The position numbers and the translations under genes were made by a program. 54,560 bases of DNA. It comes from RGIG3009 sp964390295 (GTDB lineage Bacteria; Bacillota; Clostridia; Oscillospirales; Acutalibacteraceae). Of this stretch, positions 40,987 through 50,313 are shown piece after piece (the first letter of the stretch is position 1; each line of letters begins with the position of its first letter). Below the pieces are notes generated by a model. The model saw only the letters and a program-made list of their open reading frames with translations. It did no database searches and was not told the origin of the DNA. The DNA lies in the NCBI GenBank assembly GCA_964390295.1, contig CAYMHR010000008.1:1-54560 (forward strand), read 5' to 3'.

Positions 40987-42960
40987 TTACTGAAGCATCG
41001 CTTCAAATTCTTCTTGGTTGATGATCCGAATTCCTAAAGCCTGCGCTTTGGTTAGCTTGCTTCCGGCGCTGTCACCGGCCAACACCACCGAGGTCTTTTT
41101 GGAAACGCTTCCGGACACCTTACCACCGTACTGCTCCACCAGCGCGGCGGCTTGATCGCGCGTGAGAGTCGGTAGCGTGCCGGTCAGCACAAACGTCATG
41201 CCCTCAAACCGTTTGTCAGCCGCTTGAACGTGACATTCCATATTCAAGCCGCAGTCACGCAACCGTTCAATCAACCTTTGGGACGGCGGCAAAGCGAAGA
41301 ATTGCAAAACGTTATCCGCCATGATCTCACCAAACCCATCGATGGAGAGTAGGTCGTCACGATCGGCGGCCATAACCGCTTCCATAGTACCGAAGCGCTG
41401 GGCCAACAGCTTCGCCGCCTTTTGCCCGATCTGACGAATTCCCAGAGCAAACAGTAACCGCGACAGATCGGCATCCCTGGAAGCATCGATCGCCTTCAGC
41501 AAATTGTCTGCCGACTTATCTCCTTTCCCCTCCAGTTCTTGTATATCTTCACGCTTTAGCGTATATAAATCGTCGAAACGTGTCACCAGGCCCTCGGCAA
41601 CCAGTTGTTCCAGCACTGCCGGACCAAAGCCCTCGATATCCATGGCATCACGCGAAGCAAAATGGATCAGCCGTTGCAAGAATTGCGCCGGACATTCCGG
41701 GTTACTGCATCGCAGGGCGGCTTCACCCGATTCATGCGATACCGGCTGTCCGCAAGAAGGACAACGGTTTGGCATGGTATACGAATCGCCGGTATGCGTT
41801 ACCACGCGAACGACCTCCGGGATAATATCGCCGGCCTTGCGAAGCACCACCGTATCACCGATCGCCAAGCCCTTTTCCCGAATAAAATCGGCATTATGCA
41901 GAATAGCGCGGCTAACCGTCGTACCGGCCAGCGCAACCGGATCAAACACGCCGGTGGGCGTCAAAACGCCGGTGCGTCCCACGGTAATCTCCACCTCACG
42001 CAGTACCGTTTGTTTTTCTTCCGGCGGATATTTGTAAGCCACTGCCCAGCGAGGATATTTGCTGGTACTTCCCAACTGTTCGCGATCCGTAAAGCGATCA
42101 ACCTTCACAACCGCGCCATCGATATCGAACGGCAAGGAAGCGCGTTGATCGCCGATGCGGCGCACCTCCTCCAGCACCTCTGTGATCGAACCGGTGCGAC
42201 GATAAAACGGAATAATCGAAAAACCCCATTGTCGCATTCGTTCCAACGATTCGGCGTGCGACAGCACCGTGTCGCCCTCCACCAGCTGTAGGTTAAACAC
42301 AAAAATCGACAAACCGCGTTCCTTGGTAACAGCCGGGTTTTTCTGGCGCAGGGAGCCGGCCGCGGCATTGCGAGGATTTTTGAAGGCTTTTTCGCCATTC
42401 TGCTCCTGCTGCTCCACCAACGCGGCAAACTGCTTGCGCGGCATATACACCTCACCGCGAACGATAACCCGCTCCACCGGTTCGGTCAGTCTTGCCGGAA
42501 TATCGGCAATCGTTCGCAGGTTAGCAGAAACGTCCTCGCCCATTTGCCCGTCGCCACGCGTAGCACCGCGAACAAACACGCCGTTACGATATTCCAGCGC
42601 AATGGACAAGCCGTCGATTTTCGGTTCCACCACGTAAACCGGATCGGGGAGCTCCTCGCGCACACGTTTGTCAAACTCGCACAGCTCCTCCAGCGAAAAC
42701 ACGTCCTGCAGGCTTCCCAGCGGCACCTCATGCTGCACCGGCGTAAACAGGCGTGACAGCTCTCCATGAACTCGTTGCGTATACGAATCGGCCGTAATCA
42801 GTTGCGGATAGGCCTCCTCCAACCGGCGAAGCTCCTGCGTTAGCCGATCGAACTCATCGTCTTCAATTTCCGGCGAATCCTCATCATAGTACCGATGGCT
42901 GTGATAATCGATCACCGCACGAAGCTCGGCGATGCGAAGACGCGCACCTTCAAAATCCAT
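40987..42960 (-). CDS. ligA: NAD-dependent DNA ligase LigA
   Basis: A 657-residue DNA ligase. Domain order: Ia (HSHRYYDEDSPEIEDDEFD), adenylation (VEPKIDGLSIAL, catalytic Lys), OB fold, four-Cys zinc finger (CPSCGQPVSH ... CSNPECPAQ), helix-hairpin-helix repeats, and a C-terminal BRCT domain (FEGMTFVLTGTLP). Length and order are normal. AGAGGAA precedes the ATG; a short gap separates it from yunB upstream. Essential replication and repair enzyme. Confidence 0.97.
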   Translation of the reverse strand: MDFEGARLRIAELRAVIDYHSHRYYDEDSPEIEDDEFDRLTQELRRLEEAYPQLITADSYTQRVHGELSRLFTPVQHEVPLGSLQDVFSLEELCEFDKRVREELPDPVYVVEPKIDGLSIALEYRNGVFVRGATRGDGQMGEDVSANLRTIADIPARLTEPVERVIVRGEVYMPRKQFAALVEQQEQNGEKAFKNPRNAAAGSLRQKNPAVTKERGLSIFVFNLQLVEGDTVLSHAESLERMRQWGFSIIPFYRRTGSITEVLEEVRRIGDQRASLPFDIDGAVVKVDRFTDREQLGSTSKYPRWAVAYKYPPEEKQTVLREVEITVGRTGVLTPTGVFDPVALAGTTVSRAILHNADFIREKGLAIGDTVVLRKAGDIIPEVVRVVTHTGDSYTMPNRCPSCGQPVSHESGEAALRCSNPECPAQFLQRLIHFASRDAMDIEGFGPAVLEQLVAEGLVTRFDDLYTLKREDIQELEGKGDKSADNLLKAIDASRDADLSRLLFALGIRQIGQKAAKLLAQRFGTMEAVMAADRDDLLSIDGFGEIMADNVLQFFALPPSQRLIERLRDCGLNMECHVQAADKRFEGMTFVLTGTLPTLTRDQAAALVEQYGGKVSGSVSKKTSVVLAGDSAGSKLTKAQALGIRIINQEEFEAMLQ

Positions 42961-43016
42961 AAAGCCACTTCCTCTGTTATGCTACGGTATCAGTATACCA
43001 AAATTTCTCGCACATT

Positions 43017-43700
43017 TCAATCACCGGCGCCAAAAAACTTATCCACGCTGGTTCCCCAATCCAACTGAAGCACCGTATCCGGCACTTCGCCGACCAGCAC
43101 CACTTCGCACACCAAAAACTGTGTCTCCAGCTCAATATATACGCGTTTCATCGGCAAAGCCGCCGTCATCATAACCGTCATATTCAAATACAGGCAGTGT
43201 CGCGTTTGATTGATCCCGGCATCGGTAAATTCACCGGTCAGCGTTGCCACAACAGCGCCGCTGGTATGGATCGGAACCGATAAAAACGGACCGCGTCCCG
43301 TAAAAAAGCTACCCCCGATTAGACTGCCGAGCGGTATCTTGGTCGTTTGTTCCTCGCGCGCGGATAATTCCTTCATCGCTTCATTCGACGCGGCAGATTT
43401 CAGACGGTTTACGGCCACAACGTCGGTTTCCGCAGATAAAACGCGTCCCTCATCGCTGCGTACCACGGTAATATACTCGCCATAGGCCAGCTCTGTCTGC
43501 GATAGGACTCGCTCCACAGCGGTGTGAACTGCCAACATCGCACTACGTCGCGCCGACATATACCCATAACTTTGAATCAAGGGTCGCAGGCGGCTGTCCA
43601 GTCTTCCTACGCCAACAACCAGCCCACAAAGTACCGCTCCACAGCAAAGCAACAGACACCACGTGCGCCGCGGATCACGGCGCTTGAAACCGTGCCTCAT
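43017..43700 (-). CDS. yunB: Sporulation protein YunB
   Basis: A 227-residue protein with one N-terminal membrane segment (residues about 14-32) and an extracytoplasmic domain that ends with the YunB signature FTDAGINQTRHCLYLNMTV. YunB is a sigma-E-dependent protein needed for proper spore formation in Bacillus. Its ATG overlaps the dpaB stop (ATGA). The grouping with dipicolinate synthase supports a mother-cell role. Confidence 0.88.
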   Translation of the reverse strand: MRHGFKRRDPRRTWCLLLCCGAVLCGLVVGVGRLDSRLRPLIQSYGYMSARRSAMLAVHTAVERVLSQTELAYGEYITVVRSDEGRVLSAETDVVAVNRLKSAASNEAMKELSAREEQTTKIPLGSLIGGSFFTGRGPFLSVPIHTSGAVVATLTGEFTDAGINQTRHCLYLNMTVMMTAALPMKRVYIELETQFLVCEVVLVGEVPDTVLQLDWGTSVDKFFGAGD

Positions 43701-44266
43701 TCAAACAACGGTTGAAGCTGGACACCGACGCACGCCGCATGAATCGCTGCCGACAGCTTAGTAAAATCCGCCACGAGTGAATTGGGTTTGTTGGCGGCAT
43801 CGTCTTGAGACATCGGCACAAAGTACAGGTGCTTGCTGTTTTTAAGTAGGGCGATATTTTTCATGGAAAATCCAAGCGCATCGTTGGTAGACACGGCAAT
43901 GACCACAGGGCGATTGCGGCGCAGTTGAGACTTCACCGCCAGCGTCACCGGAGTATCGCTGATTCCGTTGGCCAGCCGACCCAGCGTGCTCCCGGTGCAA
44001 GGTGCCACCACCAACACGTCAAAATATCCTTTCGGTCCGATCGGCTCTACCTCCGGCAACGTTAACAGTGGCGGATGCCCCGTGGCCAGTAGGAACCTCT
44101 CGCGCCATTCCACGGCCGTACCGAAACGCGTATCCGTCGAGGCGGCACAAAAGGACAGAATCGGCGTTACCGACATTCCTTCCGCTGTCAAGGCCTCCAT
44201 CTGCTCTAAGGCACGGTGAAAGGTGCAAAACGAGCCACATAGGGCAAACCCGATCTTCAGCTCCAT
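43697..44266 (-). CDS. dpaB: Dipicolinate synthase subunit B
   Basis: A 189-residue flavoprotein-like subunit (SpoVFB). The Rossmann/flavodoxin-like start KIGFALCGSFCTFHRAL and VVAPCTGSTLGRLANGISD, then PVVIAVSTNDALG, are characteristic. With DpaA it oxidises dihydrodipicolinate to dipicolinic acid in the mother cell, the calcium chelator of the spore core. It overlaps dpaA by 10 nt. Confidence 0.95.
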   Translation of the reverse strand: MELKIGFALCGSFCTFHRALEQMEALTAEGMSVTPILSFCAASTDTRFGTAVEWRERFLLATGHPPLLTLPEVEPIGPKGYFDVLVVAPCTGSTLGRLANGISDTPVTLAVKSQLRRNRPVVIAVSTNDALGFSMKNIALLKNSKHLYFVPMSQDDAANKPNSLVADFTKLSAAIHAACVGVQLQPLFE

Positions 44267-45135
44267 ACCGATTCCTCCTTAATCATATTGAGCACGGTCT
44301 GCTTGATGATAAAGCCGGCACGTTTCGGTGCTACCCGTCCCGGAAGTGACAATGCCCAAATCGTTTTCAGCCGCAACTGTGCGGCCGCGGTAAAATCCAC
44401 GCCGCCCGGTCGCGATGCCAAATCGATGATCAGCGTTTCCCGGTCGATCCGTTCCAACAGTTCTCGATGAAACAGCTTGTGCGGAACCGTGTTAAAAATC
44501 ACGTCATAATGGTGCGTACCATGAAGCTGTGTCACGTCGATGGCGTAACAGCCCTGCGCTTCCGCCCAAGCGCGATCCGAGCACCGGCGCGCCGCCACCG
44601 TCACCTCGGCCTCTAATGCTTTCAACATTCGCGCCAGCACACGCCCGATGCGACCGTAGCCCGTAATCAGGCACCGAGAGCCGGCAATGGTAATCGGAAG
44701 CTCTTCCATCGCCAACTGCAAAGCCCCCTCTGCAGTTGGAACGGCATTCCATACCGCAAGCTCCTCGCGTGCAAAGTAATCGCCCACGTTCAGACCGCAC
44801 TGTGCCAGCTCGCGACGCAGTTCCTCACCAATTTGCCCTCCCAACAGCAGTTGATCTTCACGAAGTGCCTGAACCACCGTCTTGAGAGGAATCGGCACCC
44901 GTGAAAAAGGCGCATTCACGTGAACCCCGTCGGTGCTCACCGGCAACGGCAGGATCACACACTCCGCTAAGCTAATGGCCTGTGCCACGTTGGTACAGGC
45001 GGTTACGCCGGCAGGCAGCTCTGCACTGTCAAATCCGGCACTAATCACGCGGCATCCGTCAACGGCCAACGCTCCCGCCAAATAGGTAGCGCGCAAATCG
45101 CCCCCAATCACAGCAAATGTATCGATCGCTCGCAT
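44257..45135 (-). CDS. dpaA: Dipicolinate synthase subunit A
   Basis: A 292-residue NAD(P)-binding subunit (SpoVFA). An N-terminal Rossmann start FAVIGGDLRATYLAGAL is followed by a second dinucleotide fold, CLITGYGRIGRVLARMLKALE, and the segment LIIDLASRPGGVDF. ATG 45135 follows GGGGGAG closely. Presence of dpaAB rather than an Etf-based substitute is informative for this class. The immediate upstream region is almost entirely a terminator (see findings). Confidence 0.95.
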   Translation of the reverse strand: MRAIDTFAVIGGDLRATYLAGALAVDGCRVISAGFDSAELPAGVTACTNVAQAISLAECVILPLPVSTDGVHVNAPFSRVPIPLKTVVQALREDQLLLGGQIGEELRRELAQCGLNVGDYFAREELAVWNAVPTAEGALQLAMEELPITIAGSRCLITGYGRIGRVLARMLKALEAEVTVAARRCSDRAWAEAQGCYAIDVTQLHGTHHYDVIFNTVPHKLFHRELLERIDRETLIIDLASRPGGVDFTAAAQLRLKTIWALSLPGRVAPKRAGFIIKQTVLNMIKEESVWS

Positions 45136-45149
45136 TCAACTCCCCCTTA

Positions 45150-45193
45150 CAGAAAAACCTCATAGGATGGTTTTGTTCCATCCTATGAGGTTT
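45150..45193 (-). terminator. Intrinsic terminator of the M18 gene, abutting dpaA
   Basis: A perfect 16-bp stem (45155-45170 with 45178-45193, 7-nt loop), then TTTTTCTG on the minus strand. It lies between the M18 stop and the dpaA ribosome site. Confidence 0.85.
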
Positions 45194-45208
45194 CAGCTTG
45201 TTCGGTGC

Positions 45209-46621
45209 TTATAGGTTTTCCGTGCGGGACAGCAGAGCAAAAAAGGCCTTGTGTGCCATATAGACGTCCGGTTTGCCAATCACCTCAAACGGCGCGTGCA
45301 TCGACAGCACCGGCACGCCGAGGTCCACGGTATCCACGTTCAAATCGGCAATATACTTGGCCACCGTTCCGCCGCCGCCGACATCCACGCGCCCCAGCTC
45401 ACCGATCTGCCACAGCACTTCGTTTTTCTCCATAATACGGCGGAAAAAGCCCATCAATTCTGCCGAAGCGTCGCTGGTATCGGATTTACCGCGCGCACCC
45501 GTATATTTGGTAAGAACGACACCGTGGTTGAGCGACGCGCAGTTTCTCGCTTCTACCACCTCCGGGTACAGCGGATCAAACGCTACGTTCACGTCGGCCG
45601 ACAGGCACAGAGAGCGGCTGAAAACGCGACGTCCCTCCTGCCCGAACGATGCCGCCAAATCTTCTACAAAATACCGTAGAAACGCCGACTGCATTCCGGT
45701 ATTTCCCTCCGAGCCGATCTCTTCCTTATCCGACAAAACCGTTAGCGCCGTGTACGCAGGCGTTTGCAATTCAAACAACGCCGTCAACGCCGGATACGCA
45801 CACACGCGGTCATCGTGGCCATAGGCACCGATCATACTGCGATCCAAGCCCAAATCCCGTGCTCCAAAAGCTGGGACAACCTCCAGCTCGGCAGACAGAA
45901 AGTCCGCTTCCTCTACGCCGTATTTTTCCGACAGCAGGTGCAACAGATTCAGCTTGACAGTCTCGCTTCCCTCATCGTCACGGAACGGGCGCGATCCAAT
46001 CAGAAGGTTCAGGTTTTCGCCGTCGATGACCTCAGCCGCCGGCTTTTTCATTTGACCAGCACCTAAATGCGGCAATAAATCCGTTACGCAAAACACCGGA
46101 TCGTCCGCTGCCTCACCAATCGACACCGACACCTTGGTACCGTCGCGGCGTACAATAACGCCGTGCAACGCCATCGGCGTAACCGTCCACTGGTATTTTT
46201 TGATACCGCCGTAATAGTGCGTATCAAAATATCCCAGCTCGTGATCCTCATACAACGGATTGGGCTTCAAATCCAACCGCGGCGAATCGATATGCGCCGC
46301 TGCAATGGACACGCCCTGCTCGATCGGCTTTTCACCAATTACTGCCAAAATCATCGCTTTGCCGCGATTGACAACGTAAACGCGGTCGCCCGGTTTTACG
46401 GGTTTATCCTCTTCAAGCGGCACGAAGCCGCGTTCTTCCGCCATGCGTACCGCCTCGGCAACCGCCTCACGTTCCGTTTTGGCGACGTCCAAGAAGTGCT
46501 TGTACCCGGTTGCATACGCTTCCATCTTATCCAATTCCGCCTCGGAAAGCTGACGGTAGGCGTTCTTGGTTTGATAGAACAATCGCTCACGAAGTTGCTC
46601 GTTTTGTGTTTTTTCAGACAT
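45209..46621 (-). CDS. M18 family aminopeptidase
   Basis: A 470-residue dinuclear-zinc aminopeptidase (ApeA/DNPEP type). Metal-site segments: AAAHIDSPRLDLKP (His, Asp), LSDKEEIGSEGNTG (Glu-Glu), AYGHDDRVCAYPAL and, near the end, VPVLSMHAPFEV (His). It forms dodecameric cytosolic peptidases in relatives. GGGAGG precedes the ATG, 2 bp after the lytic transglycosylase gene. It ends at a strong terminator and is the last gene of the prfA operon. Confidence 0.92.
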   Translation of the reverse strand: MSEKTQNEQLRERLFYQTKNAYRQLSEAELDKMEAYATGYKHFLDVAKTEREAVAEAVRMAEERGFVPLEEDKPVKPGDRVYVVNRGKAMILAVIGEKPIEQGVSIAAAHIDSPRLDLKPNPLYEDHELGYFDTHYYGGIKKYQWTVTPMALHGVIVRRDGTKVSVSIGEAADDPVFCVTDLLPHLGAGQMKKPAAEVIDGENLNLLIGSRPFRDDEGSETVKLNLLHLLSEKYGVEEADFLSAELEVVPAFGARDLGLDRSMIGAYGHDDRVCAYPALTALFELQTPAYTALTVLSDKEEIGSEGNTGMQSAFLRYFVEDLAASFGQEGRRVFSRSLCLSADVNVAFDPLYPEVVEARNCASLNHGVVLTKYTGARGKSDTSDASAELMGFFRRIMEKNEVLWQIGELGRVDVGGGGTVAKYIADLNVDTVDLGVPVLSMHAPFEVIGKPDVYMAHKAFFALLSRTENL

Positions 46622-46623
46622 CG

Positions 46624-47208
46624 TTATTCCTCCCTGTCCGATTGATATAACGTTTGATATATGGTTTGTGCCTCCAGCACAGATTCCACATAATTGCGCG
46701 TTTCCTCCAACGGAATCGCGGATAGCGATTCGCCGTCGTCGGAATAACGGCTATCCTCCAGCCACCCGGATACGCGACCGACACCGGCATTATAGGCCGC
46801 AATTGCCGTCCGTAAATCGGAAAATTGCGAAACGCAATATTGTAAATAGTGACAACCATACCGGATGTTCGTTCCCGGATCAAAAACGTCGGCCGTGGTG
46901 TCTGCCTCCTCCGACAAACGCCACTGCACCCATTGATAGGTCACATCCATCAGTTGCATCAGGCCCTTGGCACCAGCCGACGAAACCGCTCGAGGGTCAA
47001 AGTGGCTCTCGGTGCGGATCACCGCATATACCAAGGACGGCGGCAGCTCATATTCTGCCGCGTAACGCGTCACGTATTCCTCATACTCCAACGGGTACGT
47101 CACCCGTTGATACGTATCGTAACCCCAACGCACCAGAAAGATACCACCGACAATCAGAGTGATCGCCACCACGGCGCCAATCGCCCACGCCGCCGCACGT
47201 CGCTTCAT
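46624..47208 (-). CDS. Membrane-anchored lytic transglycosylase (SLT domain)
   Basis: A 194-residue protein with an N-terminal membrane anchor (residues about 8-28) and a soluble-lytic-transglycosylase domain. The catalytic Glu is in AVIRTESHFDPRAVSSAGAKG, followed by GLMQLM and AIAAYNAGVGRV, the standard SLT motifs. It cleaves peptidoglycan outside the membrane. GGGAGG precedes the ATG, just after coaE. Confidence 0.92.
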   Translation of the reverse strand: MKRRAAAWAIGAVVAITLIVGGIFLVRWGYDTYQRVTYPLEYEEYVTRYAAEYELPPSLVYAVIRTESHFDPRAVSSAGAKGLMQLMDVTYQWVQWRLSEEADTTADVFDPGTNIRYGCHYLQYCVSQFSDLRTAIAAYNAGVGRVSGWLEDSRYSDDGESLSAIPLEETRNYVESVLEAQTIYQTLYQSDREE

Positions 47209-47212
47209 CCGA

Positions 47213-47815
47213 TCACCTCCCGATTCGATTCAGCCATGCTTCTACCGCATGGTTCAGGGAGACTTCGTCGCCGTCGTTCACCAACGTATCCGTAGCGCGC
47301 TGTGTATAATAGCTGTCCGGCGGTTGAGCATCCATCCGCCGCTGTGCCTGTTCGGCCGTCAAGCCGTCACGCAGACAAATACGACGGCGACGCACGTCCG
47401 GTGTGGCGGTCACAGCTACCGTACAATCGCACAGCGACTCCAAGCCGGTCTGAAACAAGAGCGGTACATCCAGGACAATCGTGGATTCGCCACGGTGTTT
47501 GGCCGCCGCCAGCTCCTCGTGCAACAGACGGATAACCTCCGGATGCACGATACCATTCAGAGCGGCCGTCTCCTCCGGGCTGGCGAAAGCGCGTTCTGCC
47601 AGCGCGGCACGATCCAGCGTTCCGTCCTGCCGTAACACGTCGGCACCGAATCGTTCCGCCAAAGCGTTCAAAGCGACCGAACCCGGCTCCACGGCGCGAC
47701 GGGACAGCACGTCGGCATCGATGATATACCATCCGAGTGCCGCCAACTGCCGCGACACTGTACTTTTTCCGGAGCCGATGGAACCGGTCAACCCGATTAC
47801 CAGAGACTCACTCAA
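47213..47815 (-). CDS. coaE: Dephospho-CoA kinase
   Basis: A 200-residue P-loop kinase completing CoA synthesis. Walker A is GLTGSIGSGKST; DADVLSRRAVEPG and DVPLLFQTG are CoaE signatures. I start at TTG 47815, six bases after GGTGG; this makes an 8-nt overlap (TTGAGTGA) with the sua5 stop. Earlier ORF residues lie inside sua5 in another frame and are not real. Confidence 0.93.
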   Translation of the reverse strand: MSESLVIGLTGSIGSGKSTVSRQLAALGWYIIDADVLSRRAVEPGSVALNALAERFGADVLRQDGTLDRAALAERAFASPEETAALNGIVHPEVIRLLHEELAAAKHRGESTIVLDVPLLFQTGLESLCDCTVAVTATPDVRRRRICLRDGLTAEQAQRRMDAQPPDSYYTQRATDTLVNDGDEVSLNHAVEAWLNRIGR

Positions 47816-48827
47816 GGATAACCACCTCAAATCCTGCGGCGCGCAGCAGGCGATTGTATACCGCCAGCCCGATTCCCTCCGGCGATGGACATGCCGTATA
47901 CGCCAGCGTTGCTTTTTTCTCATCCAGCCGACGCAGGGCCTCAAACACCTGTTGCGCCTGCGTCGCCGCATCCTCACGGCGACCGTAGGTGAGATACGGC
48001 ACCGTCAAGCCGACTTCCTCGCCGTCAAAGCACAGCGCCATCACACCGTCGGCCGCCTTGGAATTCACGTAAGCACGATAAGCTTCCGCGCTGCCGCGTA
48101 CCAGCACCACGTGCGCCGCCGGGGCATAGTGCTTATACTTCATGCCGGGCGAAGCCGCCGTCGCACCTTCGCGAAGCGGCTTCAACACCGCCTCGTCAAT
48201 CTCTACGGTGCCAGCCACCGCTTCCAGCATTTCCACGGTAACGGCACCGGGGCGCAACAAACGAACGCGATCGCCGCATACGGAAACCACCGTCGATTCC
48301 ACACCGACCGAGCAAGCACCGCCGTCTACGATGGCGGCAATACGACCGTCCATATCTTCTGCGACGCGGTAAGCATCCGTCGGGCTGGGGCTACCGGAAC
48401 GGTTGGCAGACGGAGCCGCCAACGGACAACCGGACAGCTCGATCAATCGACGTGCCACAGGGTGAGACGGCATCCGCACGGCGACGGTATCCAGCCCGGC
48501 AGTTACCTCGTCGGGAACACCGGCCGCCTTGCGAAAAATCATAGTCAACGGGCCGGGCCAATATGCCTTTGCCAACGCTTCTGCCACGGCCGGTATCTCC
48601 GCAGCCAGCGAATCCAGCTCACTCCGATGAGCTATATGAACGATCAGCGGATTGTCCGCAGGACGACCCTTGGCGGCAAAAATCGAAGCAACGGCTTTGC
48701 CGTTCCGCGCGTCCGCCGCCAAGCCATATACGGTTTCCGTCGGGATAGCGACCAACTCGCCGTTACGCAGCAACGTTGCCGCCTCCACCAGTTCTTCTTC
48801 ACAATCGGTTAAACGTTTCGTTTGCAT
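47808..48827 (-). CDS. L-threonylcarbamoyladenylate synthase (Sua5 type)
   Basis: A 339-residue YrdC/Sua5-family enzyme forming threonylcarbamoyl-AMP for the t6A37 modification of ANN-decoding tRNAs. The N-terminal YrdC domain (PTETVYGLAADA, KGRPADNPLIVHI, PSANRSGSPSPT) is followed by the C-terminal Sua5 extension (SPGMKYKHYAP). The ATG at 48827 lies inside the prfA 3' end (29-nt overlap). Release factor and t6A enzyme together are a common clostridial arrangement. Confidence 0.94.
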   Translation of the reverse strand: MQTKRLTDCEEELVEAATLLRNGELVAIPTETVYGLAADARNGKAVASIFAAKGRPADNPLIVHIAHRSELDSLAAEIPAVAEALAKAYWPGPLTMIFRKAAGVPDEVTAGLDTVAVRMPSHPVARRLIELSGCPLAAPSANRSGSPSPTDAYRVAEDMDGRIAAIVDGGACSVGVESTVVSVCGDRVRLLRPGAVTVEMLEAVAGTVEIDEAVLKPLREGATAASPGMKYKHYAPAAHVVLVRGSAEAYRAYVNSKAADGVMALCFDGEEVGLTVPYLTYGRREDAATQAQQVFEALRRLDEKKATLAYTACPSPEGIGLAVYNRLLRAAGFEVVILE

Positions 48828-49896
48828 ATTCCTGCCCTCTTTGCAGTTTTTCGGTGCGATCAGCGGTAATCAGCGCATCGATCAATTCATCCAGCGCACC
48901 ATTCATCACCGCATCCAGCTTATATAGCGTCAGCCCGATTCGATGATCCGTCACGCGGCCTTGCGGAAAATTATAGGTGCGGATTCGCTCGCTGCGATCG
49001 CCCGTACCAACCTGCGCGCGACGATCCGCGGCAATTGCCGATTGCTGTTCCTGTTGCAACCGCTCGTATAACCGCGACCGAAGCACGCGCATCGCCTTTT
49101 CTTTGTTTTTATATTGACTTCGCTCATCCTGACATTCTACGACCATACCGGTTGGCAAATGCGTAATTCGGATCGCGGATTCGGTTTTGTTGATATGCTG
49201 ACCGCCGGCACCGCTCGAACGGTAGGTATCGATCTGCAATTCTGCGGGAGAAATCGTCAGCTCCACCTCTTCGGCTTCGGGAAGCACCGCCACCGTCGCC
49301 GTCGACGTATGAATCCGTCCGCCGGCTTCCGTTTCCGGCACGCGCTGTACGCGATGAACACCGCTTTCAAACTTAAACCGACTGTATGCTCCCCGTCCAA
49401 GAATCATACAGCTGATTTCCTTATAGCCGCCCAACTCCGTTTCGTTCGCTCCAACAACCTCCAGCTGATACCCACACGCTTGTGCGTACAGCGTGTACAT
49501 CCGTAGCAAATCGCCGGCAAACAAAGCCGATTCCTCGCCACCGGCACCGGCGCGAATTTCCAGCACCACGTTTCTCTCGTCGTTGGGGTCCTTGGGCAAC
49601 AGCAAAACCTTTAACTGCTCCGCCAAGTCTGCAACCGCCTTACGGCTGTCTGCCAGCTCCTCGGCGGCCAGCGCGCGCAGGTCGCGATCGGCTTCGTTTT
49701 CCAGCAACTCCAGTGCTTCGTGCTCCCGTGTCTTTGCCGTCACATACGTGCGGTAGGTCGTGACCAGCGGCTCCAGCTCACTGCTTTCCTTCATCAGCGA
49801 GCGATACAGCTCCGTCTGCGATACCACCGACGGATCGCACAAGCGTGCCATAATCTCTTCATATCGCTTTTCAACTTCGTTTAATCGGCTTAACAT
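48799..49896 (-). CDS. prfA: Peptide chain release factor 1
   Basis: A 365-residue RF1 that reads UAA and UAG. The GGQ motif is in RSSGAGGQHINKTESA near residue 235. The N-terminal helical domain (MLSRLNEVEKRYEEI) and normal length support RF1; RF2 would be expected to carry a frameshift site. GGAGG precedes the ATG, 40 bp after the DUF951 gene. Confidence 0.96.
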   Translation of the reverse strand: MLSRLNEVEKRYEEIMARLCDPSVVSQTELYRSLMKESSELEPLVTTYRTYVTAKTREHEALELLENEADRDLRALAAEELADSRKAVADLAEQLKVLLLPKDPNDERNVVLEIRAGAGGEESALFAGDLLRMYTLYAQACGYQLEVVGANETELGGYKEISCMILGRGAYSRFKFESGVHRVQRVPETEAGGRIHTSTATVAVLPEAEEVELTISPAELQIDTYRSSGAGGQHINKTESAIRITHLPTGMVVECQDERSQYKNKEKAMRVLRSRLYERLQQEQQSAIAADRRAQVGTGDRSERIRTYNFPQGRVTDHRIGLTLYKLDAVMNGALDELIDALITADRTEKLQRGQEYANETFNRL

Positions 49897-49936
49897 ACCG
49901 TTTCCTCCTTGGCTCCGTTACTGAAGAAGCGGAAAA

Positions 49937-50122
49937 CTACTCATCGGTATGCTTTACGGCACGAACGTTCTTTTCGGCGCGTACACGCGGAATCATCAGT
50001 TCATGACCGCAAGCCTCGCAACGCAAGCGAAAATCCATGCCAACACGTAAAACCGCAAACTGCGCTCCACCGCACGGATGCGGCTTTTTCATTATCAGTA
50101 TGTCACCGACCCGAATATCCAC
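49937..50122 (-). CDS. DUF951 family zinc-ribbon-like protein
   Basis: A 61-residue protein: VDIRVGDILIMKKPHPCGG, then FRLRCEACGHELMIPR. A Cys in HPCGG and the CEACG pair fit DUF951. Start is GTG 50122, eight bases after GGAGG, matching the family N-terminus (MDxRVGD); the TTG five codons upstream overlaps the ribosome site. First gene of the prfA-sua5-coaE-SLT-M18 operon. Function unknown. Confidence 0.85.
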   Translation of the reverse strand: MDIRVGDILIMKKPHPCGGAQFAVLRVGMDFRLRCEACGHELMIPRVRAEKNVRAVKHTDE

Positions 50123-50156
50123 ACCGATCACCTCCAAAAGCTCGCTCTTGCTGAAT

Positions 50157-50186
50157 AGTATACCACATCCTCACCGGGTTCCGCAA
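50157..50186 (-). promoter_or_regulatory. Promoter of the DUF951-prfA operon
   Basis: Minus-strand TTGCGG (50186-50181), 18-bp spacer, TATACT (50162-50157), 35 bp before the GTG. Confidence 0.5.
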
Positions 50187-50247
50187 GGCATTGCTGTAAA
50201 AAAGCATCCGTTCCCCGGTAATTTTAAGAACGATTCTGCAAACTTAT

Positions 50248-50276
50248 TTGACAAATCGCAGAATATTCGGTATACT
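50248..50276 (+). promoter_or_regulatory. Sigma-A promoter of the FAD-dependent enzyme gene
   Basis: TTGACA (50248-50253), 17-bp spacer, TATACT (50271-50276). Confidence 0.8.
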
Positions 50277-50313
50277 AAATTGCTGATTGAAATCGTATGG
50301 GAGGTTACGTCTT

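Noticed and set aside
47481..48812. Long plus-strand frame (443 codons) opposite sua5 and coaE
   Set aside because: It lies antisense to two clear enzymes with good ribosome sites, has no recognisable domain and no promoter.
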